Source of the DNA: Campylorhamphus procurvoides
Lineage: Eukaryota > Chordata > Aves > Passeriformes > Dendrocolaptidae
Assembly (NCBI GenBank): GCA_013396655.1
Contig: WBMV01003155.1
Span: 143,277 to 207,276 of the forward strand
Reading direction: 5' to 3'
Length of the DNA: 64,000 nt
Positions 13,131-26,842 of the stretch are shown here, piece by piece (within the stretch, counting starts at the first letter, position 1; the number at the start of each line of letters is the position of its first letter). Position numbers and translations under genes: made by a program. Under the pieces are notes generated by a model. It saw only the letters and a list, made by a program, of their open reading frames with translations. It searched no databases and was not told the origin of the DNA.

Positions 13131-13860
13131 TGTATAAATAGAAGAATTTCTGCATTGTTTTGGCTGGCTGAGCTGTTGCAGTCTCAGCTCACCCAATCAC
13201 TTTACCAACACTCCCTTCTCTCCCCTCGTTTCCTGCTATTCTGTGGATTTTCCTTGGGTTTTTTGCTCTCGGAGTGATGCAATTATTTCGGGGAGCGACT
13301 TTGTGAGCCGAGAATTGCTGAGCTGGGGGAGCTGTCAATGCATCTTCTGCTCCGCCAACAACTGGGAGCCTGACAGAGAAATTCGGGTGTTTCCTCGCCC
13401 ATCGCCCCCTTCCCTGCAGTGTAAAATGCAGTGCAAAGGGATATATGAGGCTCGGATTTCAAAGCCCCGGAGGGAACCCCGGGAATAAATGAGCCTGCGG
13501 AGCTGCTGCGCTCCCGGTGATGCTCCGTGCCGGGAGTTCCCCGCAGCAAAGGGAATTCCCAACCCGAGCACGGACGGCAGAGGGGATGGAGAGCGATTTA
13601 AAGCCTCTTTTTGTTACGCCTGGTGGGAAATGAGCTCGGCAAAGGCGAGCCGGGATTCCTTGGAGCGCATCACTTGCCACTCAGGGAGAGCAGCATCATC
13701 CATCCCTCCATCCATCCAGCGAGGGGATCTCCCGGCTCCATCCTGCTGATGCTCTGCCAGATAACCTTGAAGCCCCTGCAGCAAGGATGTCGGTGCCTTA
13801 AATTGCCGTGCCGCGTTCCCTTTGTCCCTAAAGCAATCCCCCGTTTAAAATAACACATAA
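13131..13860 (+). promoter_or_regulatory. CpG-rich patch with TATA-like box in MCU intron 1 (candidate alternative promoter)
   Basis: A TATAAATA lies at 13,133-13,140. From about 13,260 to 13,850 the sequence becomes clearly richer in CpG than the surrounding intron (for example TTCGGGGAGCGAC, CTCGCCCATCGCC, GAGCACGGACGGC and GAGCGCATC). Such a CpG cluster in CpG-poor DNA suggests germline hypomethylation and possible promoter or enhancer use. No reading frame here resembles MCU exon 1 or another known protein. Possible donors downstream include CAGGTGAAC near 14,086 and CAGGTGAAA near 14,338. Function is inference only. Confidence 0.35.
13694..13718. repeat. Short CATC/ATCC simple repeat
   Basis: CATCATCCATCCCTCCATCC followed by ATCC is a short imperfect tetranucleotide run inside the CpG-rich patch of MCU intron 1. 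Confidence 0.7.
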
Positions 13861-16800
13861 AGAGAGGATTACGCTGTCCTTTCAGAGCGTGCCGTAGTGG
13901 AAAGCTTGGGTTTCTTCAGGGAGGGATTGGCATATGGGATGAGGAGGCTGAAACTGATGGTGTCGGTGTGGTTGGTTCCATCCCCAATTCAGGAGCAGTG
14001 AGATTGGGGTGCTCTTTAATCAGGAGGATTGGCTGGAAATCCCTTTGTTTGTGTTCATTGCCCCCCTTGAAGGGTTCTTCGGTTCCAGGTGAACCTGCCT
14101 GGGCGGAGTGGCTGCAGGGATTTCCCAAAACAGCCGTTTTTGGCGTCATCTCAAGTGCTTTGACCCGTCGGCAGTGCAAGAGAAGAAAAGGTCACTGTTA
14201 ATTAGATTATTGCCTGTCTGCACGTTAACATTGTTCTCCCTCCACTGGCTGTGCTTTGCTGGTGTTGTGTGGTAGAGATTAAATTGTTCTTCTGTAGCCC
14301 TTTGCTAAGCGGGGCTGTCTCAGTCCTGTTCTCTGCAGGTGAAAATCTGATTGTGTGTGGTTTTTAGACTCCCTGAAAAACCAACATGAGTGTCAGATTA
14401 CAGGAATGACGCAGGATCACCTGTGCAGATGTGAATTTGCAGCATCTGCAGTGACCAATTACCCTGGAAGTGTCGGAAATAGTGTGAGAATAAGTATATA
14501 GAATAGATTGAGATTTCTGTTCATGGTGTGCCTGGGAATTTTGGGGTGTTCTCAATACCAGCCCAGGTCTCTGTGACTCTGCCCCTGAGGGTCCCCCCAT
14601 TTGGCAGTTTTGGTGAGCCTGTGCTGGAGGAAAGGCTGCAAGCCAGAGCTTCATCTTTATTTTACTGGTGTTTCAGATTGAGGTTGATTAAAATTTCTTA
14701 CCTTGCTTGGCTTTAATGGTGTTTCTCGGCATGTGAGCTGGAAGAGCAAATGAGGCAGAAGAAACATGTCCTTGGCCCACTCTGCAGATGAGCCCCATGA
14801 AGGTTCCCTGCAAGGGTTCTTCATTTATTTTTAAACACAGTAAGCCCTTGAGACCTTTAAACATCATTCCTCTGGAAATCTGGCTTCCCAAAGCCCCAGC
14901 TAGCTGGTTACCTGGGGACACCTGTCATACTCCTTGTGTTGAACAGCAGTGAAGGGTTCACTGGGTGGCATTTGGAGGTGAATGCTTGCTGTAATAGCAG
15001 GAGAGCTTTGAATCTTGCACAGGTTGGAGCTGCAAACACATGTAGGTTCACTACCTGTGCAGCCTCATGGGTGTTGTGGTGGCACAGACTGTTTGAGCCT
15101 CTCCAATCCTCCTCGATTCTTTTCCTGAAGAGCTGATTCCCAGTATCTGGAGGTGAAGCCCTTCAGCCTTTTGTGAAGCACATGACTACAACATCAGCTG
15201 AGGGCAGGGGGAGCCCTGGGAGGCAGCAGAAGTGGGACAGCACTGCTCTCTTCTGCAGAAATTTGGTAGCTATTTTGGGTGACAGTGCTTGGGTTCCTCT
15301 GAAAGGCAGGTGCTTTGCATTTCCTGCCCACTGAGCAGTGGGGACTTGGACTGGGGAAGCAGAGCAGTGGTGTGGTGTTAACTTTGGGTATTTTTAACCC
15401 TGAACTCAGAGGGGGAGAACAAGCTCAAGGTGCTGCCTCTCCTCTTCTGCACCACTTAATATGGATTTCATTTTGATTAGATGATTGCAGCGTTGAGAAA
15501 CCTTCTCCTGCCTAAGGGAAGGTTTAAATTAGGCACTCAGAGAAAATGAAAATGTGTGCAGGTTTCTGAGGAAAGATGAATGTGGATTTATTACAAAGTG
15601 CTATTTGGGTTGATGAGGGGGGGAAAAAAAGCAGCTTTATTTGTGTGTGTCTTAGAGTGCTGATGTATTACCTGGTCTCCAGGGTGAGTTTAACCCCTCC
15701 TCAGATTAATAGTGGAGCTCTTATAGAATTGAGCTTTGGACTTACCTAAGCAAAGTGAAAACAAAGGTCTCACATGTGGCAATTTCCATGTGGGAATTAA
15801 AAGTTGCCACTATGCTTTTATGGAAGTAAAGTTAGAAAACACATCTGAGGAGCTCTCCCTTCACAGAGAAGAGAATACTTCTAAACCCTTCATGCTGTAT
15901 TTGAGCATTTAATTTTTTTTGTTTCATTCAGTTGAAGGTTAAAAGCTTCAACCACTGCTTGTGGTGGTGCTCGTGTGGTTTTCACTGGGGAACAAGGATG
16001 AATGCAAACAGAAATCTGCCAGCACGTGTTGTGGTGCTTAATTAGAAGTTCCTACCAATGCTCACCTTAATTTCTGTTTAGGAAGGCATTGCCAGCCCCA
16101 AATTGTGAGAGGGATGATGGGGTATTTCTCATCTTCCAGCTGCAAGTGCCCCAAGCAGCAAAACCAGCAGTCACGTGGCTGGGCAGGAAGTTGTATTGGT
16201 TCTCTTACCTGATTCTCTTATCTGGCTGATCCCTGCAGGAATAAACGGATGAGCTTGAATAAACAAGGGGACATCAGAGCTCTGCTGAGCTCCCACTGAG
16301 CAGAGCCTTGTGGTGTCTCCAAGTGATGCAGGAGCTGCCTTGATTTACGTTCTCTTTTGCAGACAGTGTTTAAAGAGTTGCCAGTGTCTTGGCTTGGTTC
16401 AAGAAGTGCATCATTGCAGTGCTTCGAGAGGCAGTTTGTACTTCAGGTGAAACTGGGACATTTCTGTGTCTCTCAGGCTGTTCTGTGCTGAGATGGAAAA
16501 AAAGAAAAGAGATTCAGTCTCTAGAATGGGTATTAGATAATTCATTTAAGAAACCAAACTTGGGTCTGGCTTGTTAGAACTTAGCGCAGTCACTGGCACT
16601 TTGTGCACGGGTTTTTGCAGACAGGATGGATTTCAAGTGACTATCTGAAGTGTGGGGTAGATGGGATAACAGGTCTACTGGAATAGCTCAGTTTGTTCAT
16701 TAAAATTTGGGAGGGGGACACCAAAATGGGCAATGACTATTTTGTCTCACTTGCAAGAATGAGTGAAGCACTTTGACTTTAATCTTGGGTAGTTACAGCT

Positions 16801-17428
16801 CTATTTTTAATTAATTTATTAATCACAAGGCAGGTGAAGCCAAATGGAAAATACCGACTGTCAAAATCAGAAGTCATTGACTGTCAGTCAGAAGTCAGGT
16901 CTTAGGTTTGGAATATTCTGTGATAGGGATGCCTAAACATCTGCCTCTTGTGCATGTTATCTTTGTCAGGCCCATTTCTAGTCTTAAGTGTGCCAAAGTC
17001 TATTTTAATTACTATATTCTTGTAAATATTGGAATGTTAAAGTTTTAAAGGGGAGCTGCTTTTAAAATACAGGCTGGGAGAAGGGTTTGTATCTCACCAT
17101 CGAGATCACTTCCCAGTCTGTGAAAGTCAGAATTAAATATGCCATATTAAATATATTTTTTCCCCTGCAGCAGAAAATGCAGATATTCCATTGTTTTTGT
17201 CATGTGCATGTGATTTTATTTTCTCTTTCCTGACTTTTTTTATTTGTTTTTTGCTGGTGTATGAAACCAGAGCTTAATAAGAAACCAGTTAAATTCCCTT
17301 GTAAAAACCAGGGGCATATTGGCCTGGATTTTTAGATATCCAGGCATATAAAAGGCAAATAGGTTGACTTATGTTCATTTGTGCTCCTTCTCCACTTTCA
17401 TGGAAGTCACACGTGAGACCTCCAGTAT

Positions 17429-17476
17429 TTCACAGAACCTTCTGAGTTGGGAGAGACCCCCAAGGATCACCATTCC
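17429..17476 (-). mobile_element. CR1 3' tail remnant
   Basis: TTTCACAGAACCTTCTGAGT with GGGAGAGACCCCCAAGGATC resembles the reverse complement of a CR1 terminus (cacagaatcactgaggttgg-like). It is short and diverged. Confidence 0.5.
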
Positions 17477-20400
17477 AGATTTCTTCTGGAAGCCTCAGAA
17501 GTATCTGGCTGCAAAAGCTGAATTTTGATGTCTATTTATTAGTAGAGTTAGCAGCAGCTTTACAGTTCTTAACCCAAATGCTATGAATAATGTGTGTTTA
17601 GGGTATTGATCCATCAAGCACCCTTAAGGTAGCTGCATTTGACTTGGAGATTTATATTTCAACTTCAATTAGAACAAGTCATAAAACCATCTTCTTTAGT
17701 AAATCTCTTTGGTTTCAGTAAATCCCAGACTACCTGAGCTTCGTGGTTATTGACATGCTGTGTGTTTTCAGGGGCAAACTGGGAGTTAGGAACACACAGC
17801 TGGGTGGATGGACCTGAAACCTCATCCCTGGGTGCAAGTGGCATTTCAGGAAAATCAAGTGGAAATGGTGAATGTGCTCAGAGCTGGCTGCTCTTAATGA
17901 GTTTTCCTGCCCGCTGGCTTGACTGACTGAAGCTGGAGATTGTTGAAATTGCCTGGATTTGAAGTCATACATCCCCAGACTCATTTTTGCACTATCACGA
18001 AACCCAGGCACAAAGAATAGGGAAGGAGGTTTTGCCAGGCTTGATTAAATCCAGGAACATTTACTTTTTCCCTAGTTAAAAGTGGATAGAACTTATATTT
18101 CTGCTGCTTGAGTGTTTAATCTTTAAGAACTCCAGTCTGACCCAGGCATCAATTGCTGCTCCCAAACTCCTACACTGAAGCTTTATTCCTTTTCCCTTAT
18201 GTGCTTTTTACACTTAAACACATTTCCCTTTTTATCCTGGCTGTGCCTCTGAAGGTACCTGAGTTCATGTGGGTTGGAATATTTTCTTTTTCCAGATACA
18301 TCTTTGTTGCTCCAAAGTCCTGCAGGGGAAGGATGGGGTGAAGAAGCCATAATGTGAAACTCATTGTATTTTGTTGGAGCCAAGATGAGCTTTAGTGGAG
18401 GTTTTCCTTTCCCTCCCTTTGCCAAATGCGGGCCGAGGGTCAGTGTGACTATATCCACAGGAGAAATCCCCAAAGCCTTGGATTTCCAGTTGCTTAGAGA
18501 ACTGTGTGCCAGATCCCTGTGGGAAACAACCTGCATGGAAATAACAGGGCTCATAACCAGTGGAGGTGATTTACCTGGGCATTAGCAGGTGGCACTTGTG
18601 TTGTGCTCCCTGTGGTGGCTGGATAGTGCAGGGAGGAGGTGAAATGAGGTGGGGAAATGCAGGTTCAGTGGTCTGTGATATCTGTTTTCTGGGCTCTGGT
18701 TTCGTTCAGGAGCTAAAACAGGGCAGGGGGAGGAGGATGGTGCTTTCCTGAAGATCTCCCCAAGCAGAATTATTGACCTTAGGTTTTCCCCTCAGCAAAT
18801 GTCTGATGGCACACCTAAAAATGACTTTGGCTTTGGCTCTTCCTGAAATCCTTGGGAAGAAGCATGAGCAGCAGCCTGCCAGTATATCCCATGAAGGCTC
18901 TTCCCTCACCCTTCTGCCTTGGAAAGGGCAAATGTTCTGCCAGAAACCCTCCCCTGGTGTCCTTGGGTGGAGTGCAGGGCTAGCAGGGGGATTCCAAATG
19001 TTTAAGGGAAAAATTGCTCTCAAATGTTTATTCAGTAATTGTGCTGGACAGGTTTTTGCCCTCCAATTTAATCAGCTGTGATACTGAACTGTATATTTTG
19101 GATCTTGCCCCTCTTGCATTATTCAGAGCCTGTTGTCTCTGTTCTCAGCTTGCCAGATGAATTACCTCTATTTTCAATAGTTAGGCTTGATTTATTCGTT
19201 TCTCAGCCTGTGTAATACTTAAACAATTCCCAGGCAGATTTGGATGATAACTTCTGGAAGACACAAAGTTTAGGATCTCATTGATCTTGCATCCACTGCT
19301 GCATCAAAATGACAGCACCCATTTGAGGGGAGAGCTCACCAAGAGGAACTTATATATGAAGATTGTAATTTGTCTCGTCCACAAACCAATTTTTTTCCTT
19401 TACTGGCAATATTAGAAGACCAGCCCTTTTTCATCTTCCCCTGATGACTCATCTGCACTTTGATACTGTAGGGCTGTTTGATCCCAGAAGTTACACACTC
19501 TGCTTTTTGGCAGTAGAACTGAGGTGTTGGAGGGTTTGACTGATGTGACACTGTCCTGGCAGTGGGGAGAAGGGTGGCTGAGGGGCATGAGGAGTTTGGG
19601 GGAATAAAGCAAGAGCTTGTCATACTTGGGAGTTCACCCTGAGTGTAAAAGGGAAGTTTATTTTACAGGGAGCAAGACAGAGATAAAATTGGTAGTTTGG
19701 AGCTGGATAGTGTGGTTTGACCTACGTGCTTCTCCCTGGGAGCTTGACAATCTATTTGTGCTCGATGTCGGTGTCAAATCCCTCCTAAGGAAGAATAAAA
19801 TGTATTGACTGGAGGAAGAACGCTGTCTCTGTGCAAGGTACATGCATAAATCACCTGTTTTGTACCTGAACTGGTCCTTCCCTACAAGAAATCTTCCCGT
19901 GTGAGAGAGCTGAGTGAGCAGTTTGAGTGCTGTGCAAACAGAGGGCTGTGAAGGGTAATGCAGCCACCACTTGAGGAGCCACACAGTGACTTTGCTCTCC
20001 TTAGTTCCTTTAAATAGAAAAATAAGTGTTTTCAATTCAGGGATCAGTCTTGAGGAGGATGAAGGGTGTGTGTGTTCATTCACATGCCCATGTCAGGGAA
20101 CTCTTCTGCAGCGTCTGCCCTGTTATATCTCCCTTTTTGGCAAGTACTTGCAAATAGTTTTGTGATTAATGGAACTGTTGCTGTACACCACAAAGCACTG
20201 ATCTCATGGATAAACTTGCTTAGAAAGTGCTTTCTTTAACTATTGTAGCAAATTTAGCCAAGCATCAAAACACTTAATTTTATTTTTTTTACTTGTTTCT
20301 GTGCCAGAAATATTCCAACTGCATTAAATATCTTTGGATATCTTTGTATGAGCCAGCGATAACTTTCTGATGTCCGTGAGCCAAGAAGATAATGGAGGCT

Positions 20401-23400
20401 GCACAGTTCAGTCAAATGTTTTTCCTGGCCTTGCTGCTGTAAGGAAGTGGCTGTGGAAGTTTCCATGGGTTGGAAGAAGGAGCAATAAATGGCTCAATAG
20501 CAGGGGATAAGGACACCTGGAGAGAAGGGTGGGTGTCAGGAAAACCTGTCAGGAGCATTGCACTCTGCAGGGCTGGAGTTTGGCCAGTCCCAGTACAACC
20601 CAGTGCAGCCCAGGTACCTACTGGAAAACTCAGGGCAGTGGAAGCAGGCACGGGTTTCCTTCCTCTGGTCAATTTGACTTGCAGTTGTAAAACCTTAGAA
20701 TAAGGTATGGCTGGGATGTGGGGAGAGGAACAACTGGACAGGAATGAAATGACTGGCAAGGCTGTCACAGAGAACCTGCTGGAAGGTGAGGCTTTCCCTT
20801 GCTGAGCACGTGCAAAAGTGCCAGGGAAAGAGGAATTCCAGAACAGCTTGTTTGTGGTCCGTGTCCTGTTCCCAAAGGATGGGCTCTGGGTTCAGTTGCT
20901 GCACATGTCAGTGTTTTCAGGGCCATACAGGCACAGCTTTTAATCTGTACCTGACATTTGATAGCTGATTCCACATGGAGTTTGCTTTTGATCCTTGTCT
21001 CTCACACTTCCTACAGCTGGGGCTGGTGTGGTTGTTTGCCCTTGGAGAACTGCTCTATATCTTCTTTCTCTTCCAAGGATGCAGTTTGTTTTCCCTGTGC
21101 CATATGATTTGAGCTCTTCCATGTGTTATACTTCAAACTGGTGACCAGCAGAGGCACGTTCCACTGAAATTTTAAGCCAAAACATTGGTAGTCTTTAACA
21201 AAACTTTTCACTTCAGCACTACCACTGTAACTCTGCACCAGCCCTGAAGTTTTAAAGAGAAAGTTTTGCCGCCTTTATTTTTCCCTGTGTGTGGAGGGGG
21301 GAATGCATGTTGTGCTCATGTTAATACGTGGTGCCATGAAGTGTGTTTTGAAGATGCTGAGATGAGGAGTGGTGGGAGGAACTGGTAAACAGGGCAAGGG
21401 CAGCCCTTGTTGCCCATGAGCATTTGCCAGATGGCTGGTGACAGCTGAGGAGACAGCTGCTCATGTAACCCAAGAGGTGCCTGATACACGGCATAGCCCA
21501 GCCATGCATCCATTGGAATTTAGGAGTGCTCTGATAAAATACTCTGAATAAATCCAGGTGACTGTGCTGTTAGTCAGGTCCCAGCCATGCTCGCCCACTG
21601 CCTCTGTGTAATTATTTAAGGACTCAGTAGGAGCTGACCCCTCCCACTGTGCTGCCTGTGCCTGACAGACACATGGGGGTTGCTTTGGTGGTGTTTGTCA
21701 CACTCTTATTTTGGACAGAAAGGTTGCTGATGTCTGATGTCTCACACTTCAAGTTGGTCACCAGTGTCCCTGCTGGCAGTATGACTCCAGCTTTAGGCAC
21801 CCTGCCTGCCACAGGGGCTGTAGAAGTTTGTTTAATTCCTGCTGGAGCCCTTGTTGCTTGTTTAAAAAGGAAAAGAAAGAATAAGTGTTGGAAAACCACA
21901 GTCAGAAATATGTATGGACTGGTTGAATAAAATCTCCCTTGTCCTGTATGTGTGGGATTTGTATCCCTCAGTGAATTGGATGGTGTTCTCCTTAAGGGGA
22001 AAAACTCAGGAGTACAAATCCACTGGTTCAAAATAATAGAGGGAAACAGTCCTCTTGCTCATCTCTGAGGTTTGGGTGTTTTTTTGCTTTGGTCTATTAA
22101 TATTTATAAAATTTTGTGGCTCCTTGAAGCCCCTTATTTTTCTTTCACAACTACAGAATAGTTTAAAAATCTCTCTGCTCTTTCAGGACAGCCCTACAGG
22201 ATTGCTCATGTTTTAGTGGCATGAATATTCATGGCCTTGCCTAATAGTGCCATGGGTGGCAGGAGCTGGAAGTGTTACCACGCACTTGCAGAATGGTGTA
22301 ACTCCACAAATCATATGTGATGTTTTAGCTGACTCTCTGTGCTTTCTCCTGTTAATACAACTTGTTCCCAGGCTGTCGTGGTCCCTTCCAAGGTGACCAC
22401 AGTGACTTCGTGGACATGCTCTCACTCTGTGCCCCTGAGGTGCTGGTGCCTCTGCTTGGCTGCAGCCTTAAGGCAAAATAGGTGATGCAATGAACAGCAA
22501 AGCACGGGACATCTGTGCTGTATTTTAGGATCAGGTCAGTAAAGGGGGACCTTTAAAAGCCCATCTGGAATTGTAATTTGTTCCACAGCTGTGCCAGGTT
22601 AGCTGTTGCTCCATGGACTGGTGCTGGAAACTTGGCTACTGTGGCAAAAAGCAGGAAAAATGGATTCCCAGGACTGACTCACAAAGGGTGTTTTATAATG
22701 AGGAGGTTTCATTGTGTTAATACTTTAACAATGTGAGATTCCTGTCAAGGAATGTGGAATATCTTTGCCTGGTGTCTGTCTCAGGTTTGTTCCCAGGTGT
22801 TGTAGCGCATGGGAGGAGAGGGGAAGCCAAGGGGTCAGTCACCCAAGTGGCTGCTGTGGAATGGACCTTCTGGGAAGAGCCAACACCAGAGGACACCTCA
22901 TGACTTGTCTCCTCGAGTGAACTGATGTTTCCAGCTCTTCACACAGTCCAAACCCAAGAACTCGGTGGTTCAGAGACAGGGTGGGGAGGGAAAGTGTTGC
23001 TGAAACAGCTGCTGAGCAGGGAGTTGGCAAAGTCAGCAGCTGGGGCTGCTGCTGCTGCAAGAGGTTTTGGTGGCCCAGACTTGCCAAATGGTTCTTCTGT
23101 GCAAATTTGTGTGTTGGGCAGGAGGATTTCCTCGAAGGAGAAAACAGCTGTTGGAACTGGGCTGTTTATGAGTCATTGATGCTCTAACAATCAATTTAGG
23201 CACACTGACTTGTTAAGTGATTTCTTACTGTTTGCTTAACTACTTAATTTGGGATCCTTGAAGGAGTCACCAGGTGGAATAGATGGGGAAATGTTCCCTT
23301 CATAAACTTAACCGGCTGTTGTGTGGCTCTTGAAATAACCTCCTTGCTAGACACACTTCTGTCTAACTTGGTGTTCATTTGAATTAATCTCCTCCAAATA

Positions 23401-26400
23401 GATGTGAGTGAGGCACAGGAGCCTTGTTGAGGCAGCAGCAAAGCACTGCATATTCTGTATTCCCTCGTGGAACAAGGAACACTTAAAGCAGCGTTCCAGG
23501 GTTGGAGCCGATGGGCTGCAGTTCTGGAATGTGCCACGGGCCAGTCTCAGACCCCATGGCTGTGAAAATGGAGCAGGAAAGGTGTTTTCACAGGCAGTGC
23601 TTAAGGACAGAGCTGGTGGTTGTCTGCTTTGCTGCTGAAGTTCCTCATGGTGTGTCCATTATCCATGTCGTGTTGTCCTTCAGAAGTTGTGGGACACCAG
23701 GCAGGTTGGACTAGAGTTAGAGGCTGCTTGTCTTGTTCCTGTTGTTAATGAGCAAATGTGTGTTGCTTGAACAGCTGTAGCCATATCCCTGTGCAATCTG
23801 AGGATCAGTGGTGGTTGTTGATCTGGAGTCTCCCCACTAGAACTGAGCAATTCTCTGTCAGAGGCAAAGGCACCACATGTCAGCCAACGATTTGCTTAAT
23901 AGCGTGCTTAAGCACCAGTGCAATCAATCCAGTGACAGAGCCAAAATTATCTCCTAATTACACTGGGAATCAAAGAAATCCTGGCTTATGGGGAGAGGGG
24001 GGGAAGCAGGGAATGAGTTGGCATTTAAATGCAGTTCTAGGGAGGTTTGGGGCATGCAGGGAAGTCTGTGTCACCTCCTTAAGGTGAGCGTGACACTTGT
24101 GGGAGTTACCTCCAGCCAGATCAGAATGAGCATTTTTAAGCCTCTTGCTGGTCTGAAAATAGTGTAAGGAAAGCTTCTTGAAGTCAACTGGGGGGCTGTG
24201 AAGGCTTTATTGCTGTTCATCTTCGTGAATTCCATTTGTAGAAGGTCCACAAGTCCTTGTTTGTCATACCCAACCACCACCTGAACCAGGAGGTCAGAGC
24301 TGTTACAGGGGGTTGTGCGGCCCCTCTCCAACCATCCTGGTACCCAGGAGAGCACAAGGTGGGCCTCTACAGAAGGGATTTGTGCAGGATGCTTTCTTAG
24401 AGAGCTTGTTTTTTCGGTAAGACCAGGTATTTAATCTTCCCTAGGCAGGACTTTCTGTCTGGAGGATGCAGAATTAAAAAAAAAGGAGCTCGACATTAAT
24501 AAATGGCTGTGAGAAGACTCCCTCTTGCAGATGTTGTCCCCTCAACAGCCGCACACTTTCCTACAAATTTGGCAATGGGTTTCTCCCCAGTCCCCAAAAC
24601 CCAGAAGGGTGATGGTTGTTCAGCGCCCTTGGAGATGATGCTTCTGGGTTTTTTTCAGTGGTCTGAATGGTGGAGGTTTTGACAAGTCTTTGGTAATCCA
24701 GAGAGTTGTGGTGTCAAATTAATTACACTTAATGCTCTAGGTTTAAACCCCTCTTCCCTACCTGCAAAAGGTGAGGAGGACAGCAGTTGTTCTGAGCAGA
24801 GTTATTGCTGTGTACCGTGGTCTGGCAAATCTGCTTCTGTACTGTTAAATATGCTGTATTTCTTAATAGCAAATTGCACCTTCCATGAGAACTAGAACAG
24901 GTCTCACAAATGTTCCAAGCCAATGGCCACTAACAGGCTGTTCTAGACTGTCTCTCTTTGTTATGGGGTGTAATTGAAAAGCTGAAATGCTGTGTTTTGT
25001 GAAGTAGATGGTGGCAGCAGCCCCTTGGTGAAAGCAGGGACTTGTGTCAACTTATAATTGGTCATGGTCTGGTTCAGAAAGGCTGGAACAAGCTGAGGTT
25101 TCCCCCTCTCTTTCCAAATACAGCATAACTTCATAAATTGCTTCTTAGCATTTGCATGCTGAGAACCTTTCAGTGCCATGGAAGCCTCTGGTGATCTTAA
25201 ATGAATTCTGTTGCTCTTGCCTGTAGGCACATCAGAGTGAAACTTTCTTGCTTCCCAAGAAATGTATGCCTAGAGAAGAAGCATGTGTGGGTCACCCACC
25301 ACCCATGTGTGATTCACAGGCTGTATTCAAACTCTTCCAGCTATAACTTGCTCTGATTTTTCTTTTCCCCCAAGACAGTAGTGATGTTCTCGAGTCACAG
25401 GAGCACAATGTAGATAGAGAGGAGACTTTTTTCCTTTGAAATTAGCTTTGAAACAAGGTAAAATTTTGGGGGTTTGTTTGCTCTCCTCACAAGGTTGTTC
25501 CAGACACCACTGCACTGTGCTGGTCTGTAGACAATCCCTGTGGGATGTGCTCTGGATTTGCTGGTTCTTCTATCCCTGGCCAAATGCTCTTTGCAGCTGG
25601 TGCAGAGTCCTGCTCTGCCATGCAGCATTGTGGCAGACTTGTCTTCTGCCTATTTTCCTGCTCTGTGCCCATCCCACTACTGCTTTTCCAGCCACGCTTG
25701 GTGCATGTTTTTCATTTCCATTGTGGCTGTTTTCCCCTCAGAAATCAATGGTCTATGGTACTTAATCTCAGCATGATGTCAGGATTCCTGGTTTGCGTGT
25801 CTGAAGCACTGCTCTGCTTTTTTTTATTTGCATCTAGAGCTCTTTATGGATTCTCCTGGTATTTGGCTGGACAGCCACTTAGGCTGCTCACAGCCAGCTA
25901 TTTCAGTACTTCTCCTAATGCTCTCTCCAGGGCTGATGTGTTTGCAGTGCTGTGCTGGGAAAGCATGCACCAAGTCAGTTCAGCAGGGCCATCAAGGGAC
26001 TCTGTCCCTGAAAGTAGAGGTTATTTTGTTGGAAGTGCCAGGGCCTCGTACCCCAATTCTTCCCTGGGAGTGCCCTGCTGCTTGCTGTCTTGTTTTAGTA
26101 ATAAGCCTTGTCTATGTTAAAAACAAAACAAAATAAAAACTTGTGAGCAGAGGAATCTGCTTTCAATGCCTCATGAGGATATTTGTGGCCGTGCAAGCTT
26201 TTAGCAGATCCTGTTGGAAATAATCATGACTAGCAGCTGTGGCAGCTAATTGTGGTTCACTGACGAGTTGTTTTGATCCAGTTCACCCATCAGCACAGTA
26301 GCGAAGCAGGCAGGGATGAAAGAAGCTGATTGCAATGGAGGCCCAGCCCTGGCTCACTCTTCCTTTACATCTGGACCTTCCAAGTTTATTGATGTGTTTT

Positions 26401-26583
26401 GGGGGTGATTGCAAGCTGTGTCCCAGTGCATGTACCAAACCACAGAGCTGTGAACCCAGCAGGCTTTGAAAACAAGGCAGAGCCCTACCACTGTGGCAGC
26501 TGGGGAAGTTTGTTCTCTATCATTTGTTCCCTCAAAATAATAAAAATAAAAGGAGGGAGAGGGACTTTTTGTATGGGAAGATA

Positions 26584-26842
26584 GAGACAGGACAAGGGGG
26601 AATGGCTTTAAACTGAAAGAGGATGAGGTTAGGTGGGATATTGGGAAGAAATTCTTCCGTGTGAGGCTGGGCAGGCCCTGGCACAGGTTGCCCCTGGATC
26701 CCTGGAAGTGTCCAAGGCCAGGTTGGACGGGGCTTGGAGCAACCTGGGCTGGTGGAAGGTGTCCTGCCTGTGGCAGGAGGGTGGAATGGGATGGTCTTTA
26801 AGGTCCTTCCCAACCCAAACCATTCTGTGATTCAGTGATTCT
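26584..26842 (+). mobile_element. CR1 LINE 3' end fragment
   Basis: About 260 bases run from GACAAGGGGGAATGGC through GTGGGATATTGGGAAGAAAT and the GGCCAGGTTGGACGGGGC block to ATTCTGTGATTCAGTGATTC. This is a typical 5'-truncated avian CR1 ending in the short ATTCTGTG repeat. Confidence 0.93.

Noticed and set aside
13489..13749. CpG-rich patch as the missing MCU first exon
   Set aside because: The translation does not contain a targeting peptide like that of MCU and does not lead into the VHQR junction; kept only as a candidate regulatory patch.
24071..24355. Minus-strand 94-codon frame near 24.1-24.4 kb as a possible small gene or retrocopy
   Set aside because: No family recognised, no poly-A tail or target-site duplication seen, and no splice context.
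25545..26120. 191-codon plus-strand open frame in MCU intron 1
   Set aside because: No recognisable domain or start context, overlapped by equally open frames in other phases, and no splice evidence; consistent with chance.
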